In this document: in pieces, positions 14,432 through 21,547 of the stretch | Layout of the letters: each line of letters begins with the position of its first letter | Position numbering within the stretch: the first letter of the stretch is position 1 | Assembly: GCA_947176785.1 (NCBI GenBank) | Contig: CAMWSA010000017.1 | Location: forward strand, 1 to 21,705 | Origin: an uncultured Lachnospiraceae bacterium | GTDB lineage: Bacteria; Bacillota; Clostridia; Lachnospirales; Lachnospiraceae | Direction of reading: 5' to 3' | Length of the DNA: 21,705 nucleotides | Program-made: the position numbers and the translations under genes | The notes under the pieces: model-generated | The model's database searches: none | Told to the model about the DNA's origin: nothing | The model's input: only the letters and a program-made list of their open reading frames with translations

Positions 14432-15850
14432 CTACAGGCCAAAGCTCTGAAATGCCGGAACCATGACCAGCACCATCACTATAGCCATCATCATAACCAT
14501 GGGTACCAGCAGCCTGGTACCTGCTTCCTCCCCCTTTTTCCTGCGAAAGTTCAAGTCCTCCTGCAATGCCTTATCCCCCTCTTCCCGCAGACGGATCAGC
14601 AGGGCTGCATTCCCCTTTTTCAGGTTCTGTACCAGCAGGGCACTCAGCCTGGCACAGTCCCGCAGGCCGGTGCGGGCCGCCCACAGTTCATAGGTCTGCT
14701 CCTCGGATATGCCTGCCTGCAGCCGGTTACAGGCATACAGCATCTCCTCATATAAAGGTTGCCGCCCTCCTCTCTGCCGGTTGTGGTAGTCCAGGGCAAT
14801 CTTCTGAAAAGCCCCCCGGATGGGCATGCCCGCCCCCAGGTACAGGAGGAACTTGTTCAGCACCACCGGGTAATTTTCCTTCATTTGTTCCCGTCTGCGC
14901 AGAACCTGCCGATGCAGGTCCCTGTCCTGCAGCAGAAATGCCGCAACCGCCGTGACCGTTGTCATCAACATCAGCAGCAGGCTGTAATCCTCTTTGACTT
15001 CCCGCCATGTCAGCCTGTCCCCCTCCAGCTTCTCCGGCAGCAGTATCCTGTCCCGGCCGGCCGCCTCCTCCTCCGCAAAGCCATAGGCATGCAGCACCTG
15101 CTCCGCCAACAACTCAGTCTCCCCCATGGGCCGAGGTACCACCAGCAGATCCAATTCCTCCTGCCAGCAAAAGTCCTGATAACTGCTTTCCACCGTCAGC
15201 GTCACCGGGATCGCTGTCTGAGAGGCATGGACTGCCCCGCTCCTGCTCAGTACCTCATAGTCACTGCTCCGCCAGTACACTGTAAAGGGATATCCCTCCA
15301 ATTCCTCCGCCAGCGTCAGGGGAGCAGATACTTCCTGCCAGGAGGGGTTATCCCCCAGGGCCTCCCTTTTCCATGTCTCCCAAAATTCCCCATACAGTTC
15401 CCGGGCTTCCTGCCAGGTCAGTCTCCGCTCCGGCACTCTCACTGTGAGTTCCCCCAGGGCCTCCCCCTCCAGCCAGGCCCGCAGCTTTATCTGCTTCTCC
15501 CCCTGTCCCGGCAGAGGTCGCAGCAGCTCCCCCTCTTTAGTCAGACAGCCCTCCATATCCGAACCGGCCCGAGCCAGTACCCCCAGCAGGGTTCCCGCAC
15601 ACAGCACCAACAGACACAGCCGAAGCTTTTGTATGTAATACTCCCCCTGTAAAAGCAGCCCCGGCTGTCCGGGATGCAGGCTTTCCAGATCCCGTTGCAC
15701 ATAATGGGCATTCAACAGGGGCATCCGGTGGATACAACCCTTTTTGTACAGATATACCGCTATTCTTGTCAGAAGCGCTCCCTCCTCCTGCCGGGACAGA
15801 CAAGCCAGCAGGACAAAGCCCGTCCCCACTGCTATTCCAATCAGATACAC
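14432..15850 (-). CDS. tadC: TadC-like platform protein with a large central insertion
   Basis: A type II secretion F-domain inner-membrane protein, the partner of TadB in the pilus assembly platform. The F domain is C-terminal (ENYPVVLNKFLLYLGAGMPI through LRDCARLSALLVQNL to a final hydrophobic helix). The protein is 472 aa where TadC is usually about 300. The excess, about residues 105-300, lies between membrane segments and has no motif I recognise; it may be a beta-rich domain. The start is a GTG at 15850, with GGGGAGG nine bases upstream, four bases after the tadB stop; an ATG at 15901 would overlap tadB by 47 bp and has no ribosome-binding site. Confidence 0.82.
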   Translation of the reverse strand: MYLIGIAVGTGFVLLACLSRQEEGALLTRIAVYLYKKGCIHRMPLLNAHYVQRDLESLHPGQPGLLLQGEYYIQKLRLCLLVLCAGTLLGVLARAGSDMEGCLTKEGELLRPLPGQGEKQIKLRAWLEGEALGELTVRVPERRLTWQEARELYGEFWETWKREALGDNPSWQEVSAPLTLAEELEGYPFTVYWRSSDYEVLSRSGAVHASQTAIPVTLTVESSYQDFCWQEELDLLVVPRPMGETELLAEQVLHAYGFAEEEAAGRDRILLPEKLEGDRLTWREVKEDYSLLLMLMTTVTAVAAFLLQDRDLHRQVLRRREQMKENYPVVLNKFLLYLGAGMPIRGAFQKIALDYHNRQRGGRQPLYEEMLYACNRLQAGISEEQTYELWAARTGLRDCARLSALLVQNLKKGNAALLIRLREEGDKALQEDLNFRRKKGEEAGTRLLVPMVMMMAIVMVLVMVPAFQSFGL

Positions 15851-15854
15851 CTCT

Positions 15855-16625
15855 TCATTCCTCCCCAAATGTTTTGTCAAAAATCTGCTCCGACAGGGCA
15901 TATGCCGCCAGATATATTCCCATACAGACCGTCATCAGTGCCATGCCCGCCAGATTTCCGTACAGCATGTCAAAATACCCGGGATTGCTGACCTCCACAT
16001 ACCAGACAATTAAAAAGGGCATGGCATTCATCACCCGCTGCTCCAGCTTACGGGCCGACAGCAGGGTCTCCATCTCCTCCTCCACCGCCAGCCTGCGGCT
16101 GATGGAACTGCTGGCGGCGTCAATCATCACGGGAATGCTTCCGCCGTTTCGCTTGGCAATGGCAAATACTTCCGCAAACTCACATATTTCCTCCAGGCCA
16201 CTGCGCTGTCCCAGTTCTGTCAGCAGCGCCTCCAGAGTCACATTGTTTCCCAGTCCCTGGCGAAGCAATTGTAGTTCTCTTTCCATAATGCAGCCCTCTC
16301 CAAACATGCTCTGTATGTCGGTGATGCTGTCCAAAAAGGCATTTTCCACGGCATATCCGGCTCTCATGGAAGCAGCCACCGCCTGGATACATTCTTTAAA
16401 CTGTATCAGCAGCTGCCTGTTCCTATGACGGCGGCGATGACGCCGGCTCCTTTGCAGATAGAACCAGCCCACCAGGGACATGGGCGGCAACGCCCATATA
16501 CTGCGATAAAAAAAGAATGCAAACACCCCTGTGACCAGCAGGCCCTTCCCCAGGTCCTGCAGCGTTTCCAATGGAGAGATACCATTAATAAATTCCCATA
16601 CCTGCCGCTTTAAGCTTTTGATCAC
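15855..16625 (-). CDS. tadB: TadB-like platform protein
   Basis: A 256-aa type II secretion F-domain protein. Two hydrophobic segments near the N-terminus, an Arg-rich cytoplasmic stretch (RSRRHRRRHRNR), then the F domain (QFKECIQAVAASMRAGYAVE ... FAIAKRNGGSIPVMIDA) and two C-terminal helices. It should form the platform with TadC and couple it to CpaF. The start is a GTG at 16625, seven bases after GGGGGAG; an ATG at 16694 would add a low-complexity Arg/Gly tail lying in the ancestral cpaF 3' end. It is followed by tadC after 4 bp. Confidence 0.88.
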   Translation of the reverse strand: MIKSLKRQVWEFINGISPLETLQDLGKGLLVTGVFAFFFYRSIWALPPMSLVGWFYLQRSRRHRRRHRNRQLLIQFKECIQAVAASMRAGYAVENAFLDSITDIQSMFGEGCIMERELQLLRQGLGNNVTLEALLTELGQRSGLEEICEFAEVFAIAKRNGGSIPVMIDAASSSISRRLAVEEEMETLLSARKLEQRVMNAMPFLIVWYVEVSNPGYFDMLYGNLAGMALMTVCMGIYLAAYALSEQIFDKTFGEE

Positions 16626-16698
16626 AGAGCAACTCCCCCTTTCTCGCCAGGACCCCCAGCACCCGCCCCTCCGGGTTCTCCCCGGTCTCCTCAAACTG
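16585..16698 (-). pseudogene. stranded C-terminal tail of cpaF after an in-frame TAA
   Basis: After the cpaF TAA (16701-16699) the same frame stays open for 37 codons. It reads QFEETGENPEGRVLG, VLARKGELL, then DQKLKAAGMGIY and a stop at 16585. This is the usual end of CpaF/TadA ATPases (NPLYxFEE ... TG ... EKLxxAG). It overlaps the tadB start by about 41 nt, a normal arrangement for this gene pair. The TAA stands where the family commonly has an aromatic residue, so one base change from TAT or TAC would explain it. Confidence 0.7.
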
Positions 16699-17811
16699 TT
16701 ACAACGGATTCAGCCGGATATATCCCTCCTCACAATCCATTACCTCCGATATTTCCAACACTTTTCGGCTCCTGTCCCGAAGGCGTCCCAGATGCACGAT
16801 GATATCAATGCCGGACACAATCTGCCTCCTGATTGCTGCCAGCGGGATATCCATGCCCATAAGGATCATATTTTCCAGCCGTGTCAGCATATCTCCGGCG
16901 CTGTTGGCATGGCCGGTGGACATGGAGCCGTCATGCCCCGTATTCAGGCACTGCATCATATCCACCGCCTCGGCTCCCCGCACCTCCCCCACAATGATGC
17001 GATCCGGCCTCATGCGCAGGCTGGTACGGATCAGATCCCGGACAGAGATCTCCCTGCAGCCCTCCACATTGCTGTTGCGGGTCTCCATCCTTACCAGGTT
17101 GCGCAGGCCCTGAAGCTGCAATTCCGCGCTGTCCTCAATGGTAATCACCCGCTCCCAGGAGGGGATATACCCGGACAGCACATTGAGGAATGTGGTCTTC
17201 CCGCTGCCGGTGCCGCCGCTGATAAAAATATTGTATCCGGCCTGCACCAGCAGACGCAAAAATTCTGCGGCCTCACGGGTAAGAGAGTCCCAACGGATCA
17301 GTTCTTCCATGGTTACCGGGGTGTCGGGAAAGCGTCGAATCGTGACGATGGGGCCATTTAAGGCGATAGGCTTCATGACGATATTCACTCTGGCGCCATT
17401 TGACAATCTGGCGTCAACAATGGGGGATGCTTCATTTACTACTCTGTTACAGCCTGCTACAATCTGCTGGATCACATTCTGGAGTTTTTCCTCCGATTCA
17501 AACACCATGTCCAGTTGCTGCAGATGTCCTGCACGCTCAATAAATATGCTGCCAGGTCCGTTAATCATGATTTCTGTAATCTCCGGATCCTCTATAAGGC
17601 TCTGCAAAATATCCAGCCGCCTCAGACAATAGAACAGTTCCGTCCGCAGACGGTGGCTCTCGCTGACCGGCAGCAGCCTGAGCAGCTGCTCCTCCAGCAG
17701 TACCTCATCAATGATTTCCATAACCTCCTCATCTGACTGTTCCCTGCCATAATCTAACTGCTCTAACACTCTGCAACGCAGTTCCTGCTTCAATTCTCCA
17801 TAGTCTTTCAC
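16699..17811 (-). CDS. cpaF: CpaF/TadA-type pilus assembly ATPase, C-terminally shortened
   Basis: A hexameric secretion ATPase of the VirB11 superfamily that powers Flp pilus assembly. The N-terminal domain contains EITEIMINGPGSIFIERAG and RLSNGARVNIV. The ATPase core has Walker A (SGGTGSGKTTFLN), the Asp/Glu box (RVITIEDSAEL), Walker B (RIIVGEVRGAEAVDMM) and the His box (MSTGHANSA). The start is a GTG at 17811, six bases after GGAG; a GTG at 17838 is possible. The protein ends at NPL, where a TAA interrupts a still-recognisable tail, leaving it 37 residues short. All catalytic motifs lie upstream of the stop, so activity may be retained. Confidence 0.9.
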   Translation of the reverse strand: MKDYGELKQELRCRVLEQLDYGREQSDEEVMEIIDEVLLEEQLLRLLPVSESHRLRTELFYCLRRLDILQSLIEDPEITEIMINGPGSIFIERAGHLQQLDMVFESEEKLQNVIQQIVAGCNRVVNEASPIVDARLSNGARVNIVMKPIALNGPIVTIRRFPDTPVTMEELIRWDSLTREAAEFLRLLVQAGYNIFISGGTGSGKTTFLNVLSGYIPSWERVITIEDSAELQLQGLRNLVRMETRNSNVEGCREISVRDLIRTSLRMRPDRIIVGEVRGAEAVDMMQCLNTGHDGSMSTGHANSAGDMLTRLENMILMGMDIPLAAIRRQIVSGIDIIVHLGRLRDRSRKVLEISEVMDCEEGYIRLNPL

Positions 17812-17847
17812 TGTCTGCTCCTGCCGTCCTTTCCACACTGTATCCAG

Positions 17848-18855
17848 TCAAATGATCCTGGTCATCTCTTCTTCCTCTATCAATTCCCTCACATACTCCG
17901 CCAGGTCTCCCCTGGTGAACTGCTCAATCTGATCCGGCAGGCGGCGGAATAAAGGCAGCCGGCATTTCCTGGTCTTTTCTTTTACATCATCATATTCATA
18001 CAATGCCAGTATCTGTTCATATTGATCAATCTTGCATCTGGCCATGGGATCTTCCTTCACCAGCATGTAGACCTTGCAGCATCTCCTCAGAATTTCCAGA
18101 AGCCCTTGCATATTCTCGGACAGATCCAGAATTATGTAATCATATTCACCGCTTTCGCCGATCCGCCACAGCAGCTGCTGCCATTCCTGAACGGTAATAT
18201 AGATCAGGTTTTGTCCCATATACGCCGGCGCAATATAATCCAGCTGTCCCTTCTTCTGCACCAGAACCTTCATTCTCAGCACAAATTTGCTCTGGTCTGC
18301 CTTCATGTAATACAAAAGTGTGGATAAATCCCTGCCCTTTTCCCCGGGCAGCAGTTCCGGCATCCCCGCATAGTGTTCAAAATTCAGATACAGCGTTCTG
18401 TACTTTTCCGCCAGAAGCTGCCCATAGGTCAGCGCAAAGGAAGTCTGAAGGCATCGGCGAACAGGGGAATACATTCCAATGATCCTGGGTTTCAGACCAG
18501 TGTTCAGCCGGGGATAAAATTCCTCCTCCTTCTCCATGTATACTTCCAACAATTCCTTAAGCACATTCTCCGCCGGCTGATACTTGTCCACATTTTTAAG
18601 TGATGACCACCTGACAAGGCCGCTTTCATTCAACAGCACCGTGGCCTCTGCCTCCACCGGCAGCTGGGGGGCGTATACCGATTCTGCCACCAGCAGCAGG
18701 TCTATCTGTCCCTGGTTTTCACTCTCCGCCAGCTGTGATATCCCGGTATAGACCTCCACCTCCCAGGGAAACTCCTTGTAGCTCTGTAAATAGGCAGACA
18801 GCTGCCCTGCATAATCCTCCTCCGGATCGCAGAGCGCCAAAATTTTGTGCTCCAA
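17848..18855 (-). CDS. TadZ/CpaE-like localisation protein with degraded P-loop
   Basis: A 335-aa protein with a receiver-like N-terminal domain (LALCDPEEDYAGQLSAYLQ) and a MinD/ParA-like ATPase domain, as in TadZ/CpaE proteins that place the Tad machine at the cell pole. The P-loop position reads GMYSPVRRCLQTSFAL: the GK of the family's GKT is LQ here. The Walker-B-like YDYIILDLSEN retains its Asp. So ATP hydrolysis is doubtful, and the protein may act as a scaffold. The start is probably a TTG at 18855 (TTG GAG CAC AAA), eight bases after AAAGGAG. It is the first gene of the cluster, about 140 bp after a sigma-A promoter. Confidence 0.8.
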   Translation of the reverse strand: MEHKILALCDPEEDYAGQLSAYLQSYKEFPWEVEVYTGISQLAESENQGQIDLLLVAESVYAPQLPVEAEATVLLNESGLVRWSSLKNVDKYQPAENVLKELLEVYMEKEEEFYPRLNTGLKPRIIGMYSPVRRCLQTSFALTYGQLLAEKYRTLYLNFEHYAGMPELLPGEKGRDLSTLLYYMKADQSKFVLRMKVLVQKKGQLDYIAPAYMGQNLIYITVQEWQQLLWRIGESGEYDYIILDLSENMQGLLEILRRCCKVYMLVKEDPMARCKIDQYEQILALYEYDDVKEKTRKCRLPLFRRLPDQIEQFTRGDLAEYVRELIEEEEMTRII

Positions 18856-18997
18856 AAACACCTCTCCTTTCTCTTTGCCCCCTCTCGCGGGCAATACACA
18901 TCCTACATGAAATCTTGGTAAAAGCTTGTGAATCACAAATCAACAATAGCATGATGATCAGATGATAAGAGACTTGAGTCGCCTCTTGTTGAAATGC

Positions 18998-19026
18998 ATT
19001 ATATCCGCTATTTTCGCAAATGTCCA
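18998..19026 (-). promoter_or_regulatory. sigma-A promoter of the Tad cluster
   Basis: On minus: TGGACA (19026-19021), a spacer of exactly 17 bp, TATAAT (19003-18998). Start near 18991, giving a leader of about 135 nt before the TadZ TTG. It is the only strong promoter seen upstream of the cluster. Confidence 0.72.
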
Positions 19027-19062
19027 TAGCAAACGCAAAGAAAAATTATTTTTGTGAAAAAC

Positions 19063-19332
19063 CTACAACAAATGTAAAACCTGAAGGCCATAAAGAGCCG
19101 CCAGGCCAGGAAATCCCAGCACTGAGCATGTCAAAACCGTAGCCGGATTGATGCCCACCAATGTCGGATATCCCTGGGCTGTCACCGCAAGATTGATAAA
19201 ATAGATCGCCACTGCCCCCAGTACTCCCCGCAGCAGGAGGTTCATCAGCCACTCAAGCTGACGCCTCCAGGCCAGTGCCAGCAAAACCAGTACGCAGGCT
19301 CCCATGATCAGCAAAATTTTTGTCTGGCCCAT
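19063..19332 (-). CDS. bofA: BofA family pro-sigma-K processing inhibitor homologue
   Basis: An 89-aa integral membrane protein. An N-terminal helix (LLIMGACVLVLLALAW) is followed by LLLRGVLGAVAIYFINLAV and the BofA signature GINPATVLTCSVLGFPGLAA. In Bacillus, BofA holds the sigma-K protease SpoIVFB inactive in the forespore membrane; many Clostridia keep BofA without that system, so the role here is uncertain. The ATG has GGGAGAGG close upstream. In B. subtilis bofA lies next to yaaL (DUF2508), and here a DUF2508 gene is next to it but divergent. Confidence 0.87.
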   Translation of the reverse strand: MGQTKILLIMGACVLVLLALAWRRQLEWLMNLLLRGVLGAVAIYFINLAVTAQGYPTLVGINPATVLTCSVLGFPGLAALYGLQVLHLL

Positions 19333-19394
19333 TCGTTCCTCTCCCGAATTCTATTGATCCTGACTCCTTTTTACAATCATATGTACTATTTGGT

Positions 19395-19434
19395 AAAAAA
19401 GACCAGCAAAATGAATCTGCTGGAATATTTTGCT
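19395..19434 (-). terminator. intrinsic terminator or attenuator in the bofA leader
   Basis: On minus CCAGCA (19423-19418) pairs with TGCTGG (19408-19403), followed by TCTTTTTT: a terminator-like structure. An alternative pairing, AGCAAAAT (19434-19427) with ATTTTGCT (19412-19405), shares the right arm, so the two are mutually exclusive as in attenuators. It could end fliS transcripts, control bofA, or both. Confidence 0.5.
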
Positions 19435-19443
19435 AATAGCAGG

Positions 19444-19473
19444 TCTATACTTATACCAACCAAATTTTGTCAG
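19444..19473 (-). promoter_or_regulatory. candidate promoter of bofA
   Basis: On minus: CTGACA (19473-19468), an 18-bp spacer, TATAGA (19449-19444). Transcription starting near 19437 would pass straight through the terminator/antiterminator pair at 19395-19434, which is what makes an attenuation reading possible. Confidence 0.4.
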
Positions 19474-19491
19474 ATATAAATGGAGAGCGCT

Positions 19492-19812
19492 ATGAAAACC
19501 TATTATAGTCAGAGCTTTTACACCCCCGGAAACATGGATGTACACTTTACCATACCCTCCCTGCGTGAGGATTTGGAAAAAACCCGCACTGCGCTGGAAA
19601 TCGCATATGCGGGCTTTGATAATGCTGTCGATCCTGACATGGTCGATTGCTATATTTATGAAATTAACGCACTTCTAAAACGATACAAGCATCTGGCCGC
19701 ACTCTCCGAGGAAGAATACGCCGCCACGGCAGATGCCGCCCCTGTGGGACGTCCTAAGGGACTATACAAGCATTCCCCGATTCATGCTCTGGTCAGCCAT
19801 GTTCTCGGTTAG
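19492..19812 (+). CDS. DUF2508 (YaaL-like) family protein
   Basis: A 106-aa small helical protein of unknown function. The core LREDLEKTRTALEIAYAGFD then DPDMVDCYIYEINALLKRYK is the DUF2508 pattern; the N-terminal 20 residues and the Pro/Gly-containing C-terminus are extra. The start at 19492 follows GGAGAG by four bases; the ATG at 19480 overlaps that site. It diverges from bofA, its usual neighbour in Firmicutes, and its last 51 bp overlap the fliS 3' end on the opposite strand. Confidence 0.75.
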   Translation: MKTYYSQSFYTPGNMDVHFTIPSLREDLEKTRTALEIAYAGFDNAVDPDMVDCYIYEINALLKRYKHLAALSEEEYAATADAAPVGRPKGLYKHSPIHALVSHVLG

Positions 19813-20238
19813 CGTATTTCTGCCATAGGTCAGGCCGGCGTATACGGCCTGGGTGTTCTGCATCACCGGGCCTGCCGTATTCTGCGGAGCAATCTGCCTG
19901 TACGCATCCCGCAGCGGTGTAATGATATTGGTCACCTCCCGCAGCAGTTCCGTATGCCAGCGAATCTCCGCCTGTGTCAGCCGCCGGATGCAGTACATGT
20001 ACAGATTCCGCAGGGAAACGGCAGGCTCATATTCCAGGTGCAGGGATGCAGCCAACTCACTGACACATTTTCTGGCTCTGAGTACATTCTCCCGATATGA
20101 AGCGAAATCCTCCTGACTCGCCGCCCCGTTGGCATCAGTCAGGTATTGTAACGTCATATCATATAAAATCACAACCAACTCCGTGGGATTTGCCTGAGAG
20201 ATACGAAACGTAAACTGTTGCTTGGTCTCCGATGTCAT
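19762..20238 (-). CDS. fliS: FliS-like flagellar export chaperone
   Basis: A 158-aa protein matching FliS, which caps the C-terminus of cytoplasmic flagellin and prevents early polymerisation. The segment RISQANPTELVVILYDMTLQ followed by YL is the FliS helix 1 pattern; the remainder to about residue 115 is a four-helix bundle. The C-terminal 40 residues (after QIAPQNTAGPV) extend beyond the usual 125-135 aa and look disordered. It lies 151 bp downstream of flagellin, its expected client. The ribosome-binding site is weak (AAAGG, 11 bases away). Its 3' end overlaps the convergent DUF2508 gene by 51 bp. Confidence 0.85.
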   Translation of the reverse strand: MTSETKQQFTFRISQANPTELVVILYDMTLQYLTDANGAASQEDFASYRENVLRARKCVSELAASLHLEYEPAVSLRNLYMYCIRRLTQAEIRWHTELLREVTNIITPLRDAYRQIAPQNTAGPVMQNTQAVYAGLTYGRNTLTENMADQSMNRGMLV

Positions 20239-20257
20239 AAAAGTCTGTGCCTTTCTT

Positions 20258-20379
20258 ATTAAGAGTTCCGCAGCACTGCTTCCAGTACCATTTCCGAAGG
20301 AACAAGCTCTGTCCCTAAAGAGGCCAGTTCTTGTTCCTGGTACTGTCCGCAGGGCTGCTGATTAAGAGTTCCGCAGCAC
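20258..20379. repeat. 19-bp direct repeats bracketing the fliS leader element
   Basis: ATTAAGAGTTCCGCAGCAC occurs at 20258-20276 and again at 20361-20379, starting exactly 103 bp apart. The second is a head-only copy of the leader element. The period equals that of the repeats upstream of flagellin (21548 and 21651). Confidence 0.85.
20263..20360 (-). ncRNA. copy of the shared filament-gene leader element (fliS)
   Basis: Candidate structured RNA, 98 nt. On minus, CAGTACC (20345-20339) pairs with GGTACTG (20289-20283) as an outer stem, and GGAACAAG (20337-20330) pairs with CTTGTTCC (20306-20299) as an inner stem. Between the inner arms are GGCC and GGGACAG, with GGACAGAG running into the arm. 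It matches the Flp copy along its length (AAGCTCTGTCC, AGGCC, ACTGTCCG on plus), but the inner arms differ and still pair. It lies between flagellin and fliS. Confidence 0.6.
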
Positions 20380-20389
20380 CACGAGTTGC

Positions 20390-21532
20390 TTACTGTAAAA
20401 GCTGTAGTATCTGGGACGGCCTCTCGTTGGCCTGTGCAAGCATGGAAGTACCCGCCTGGGTCAGCACCTGATTTGTGGTATACTGGACCATCTCCTCCGC
20501 CATATCCACATCCATAAGCCGGGAATAGGCAGCGGTCATGCTCTCCTCCGATACATCCAGGCTGTTCACCGTGGACTCCAGACGGTTCTGGTAAGCGCCC
20601 AGCTTGCCTCTGACGCGGGACACAAAACCGATGGCACCATCCATTCTGCCCAAGGCGTTCTTCGCTCCGTCCTGGGTGGATACATCAATATTCTCTATGC
20701 CCATATTGCGCAGGGATACGGGCGGGATCTCCACTGCCAGGACCTGCCCCTCGTTGGCACCGATTTGCAGGCGCATAGAACCCACGTCCGTGACCTCCAC
20801 TTTCATATTCGTCACTGTGCCGTCGGGCGCATCGTTCAGATCCAACTGTAATTCAAATCCATTGCTGCCTTTGATAGTCACAATACCATTCTCTGCAACT
20901 ATCTCGTTCACACCGTCGGGAACGGCTGCCACACCGGCTGGGAAATCGGCTCCCAAAGTAATTGCCGTCACTTCCTTATTGCCGGTGGGATTACCGTTCG
21001 CATCCAATTCATCCGCAAATGTAATAGAGTCCACAGTATAGGTTCCCTGGGGCGTCTTCTCGCTGAAAGTGCTGACTTTAATGTAATCATCATTGGTATA
21101 TCCCTTGACGTTAAAAGTACCGTCCAGCAGGTTCTGCCCATTGAACTGAGTGGTGTCCTTCACACGCTCGATCTCCTCCTTGAGCTGAGCGACCTCTTCC
21201 TGTATGATCTCCCTGTCCCCGTCGGTGGTAGTGCCAGTGGCCGCCTTTACCGTCAGTTCGTTGATACGCTGCAGCATGGCGCTGACCTCGTTCATGGCAC
21301 CGTCCGCTACGTTGATGACAGAGATCCCGTCGCCGGCATTGTCATTGGCTGTTTCCAGCCCCTTGAGCTGGGCGTTCATTCTCTTCGCCATGGCCAGTCC
21401 TGCAGGATTATCTTTGGCACGATTGATCTTCAATCCGGTGGAAAGCCTCTCCAGGGACGCTGACAGAGCGCTGTCGTTGTTTGCCAGCGCATTGTTTGTA
21501 AGCATTGCTGATACATTGTAATTGATTCTCAT
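20390..21532 (-). CDS. flagellin
   Basis: A 380-aa flagellin, the filament subunit exported by the flagellar type III system. The N-terminal D0/D1 region (MRINYNVSAMLTNNALANND, LERLSTGLKINRAKDNPAGL, TQFNGQNLLDG) and the C-terminal D1/D0 region (VNSLDVSEESMTAAYSRLMD ending MLAQANERPSQILQLLQ) are canonical; the middle (about 165-290) is a variable surface domain rich in Asp, Val and Gly. The ATG at 21532 has AGGAGG six bases upstream. FliS is encoded next. The promoter is not visible in the 173 bp upstream, which consist of repeats. Confidence 0.96.
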   Translation of the reverse strand: MRINYNVSAMLTNNALANNDSALSASLERLSTGLKINRAKDNPAGLAMAKRMNAQLKGLETANDNAGDGISVINVADGAMNEVSAMLQRINELTVKAATGTTTDGDREIIQEEVAQLKEEIERVKDTTQFNGQNLLDGTFNVKGYTNDDYIKVSTFSEKTPQGTYTVDSITFADELDANGNPTGNKEVTAITLGADFPAGVAAVPDGVNEIVAENGIVTIKGSNGFELQLDLNDAPDGTVTNMKVEVTDVGSMRLQIGANEGQVLAVEIPPVSLRNMGIENIDVSTQDGAKNALGRMDGAIGFVSRVRGKLGAYQNRLESTVNSLDVSEESMTAAYSRLMDVDMAEEMVQYTTNQVLTQAGTSMLAQANERPSQILQLLQ

Positions 21533-21547
21533 ATGAATCCTCCTATA

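Noticed and set aside
14759..15652. Plus-strand frame of nearly 300 codons antisense to tadC
   Set aside because: The composition (rich in Gln, Leu, Pro, His) is typical of a shadow frame of a GC-rich gene, and tadC on minus has family motifs.
19027..19062. AT-rich inverted repeat after bofA as a terminator
   Set aside because: Only A-T pairs form (AAAAATAATTTTT) and the stem has no GC core, so it is too weak to call.
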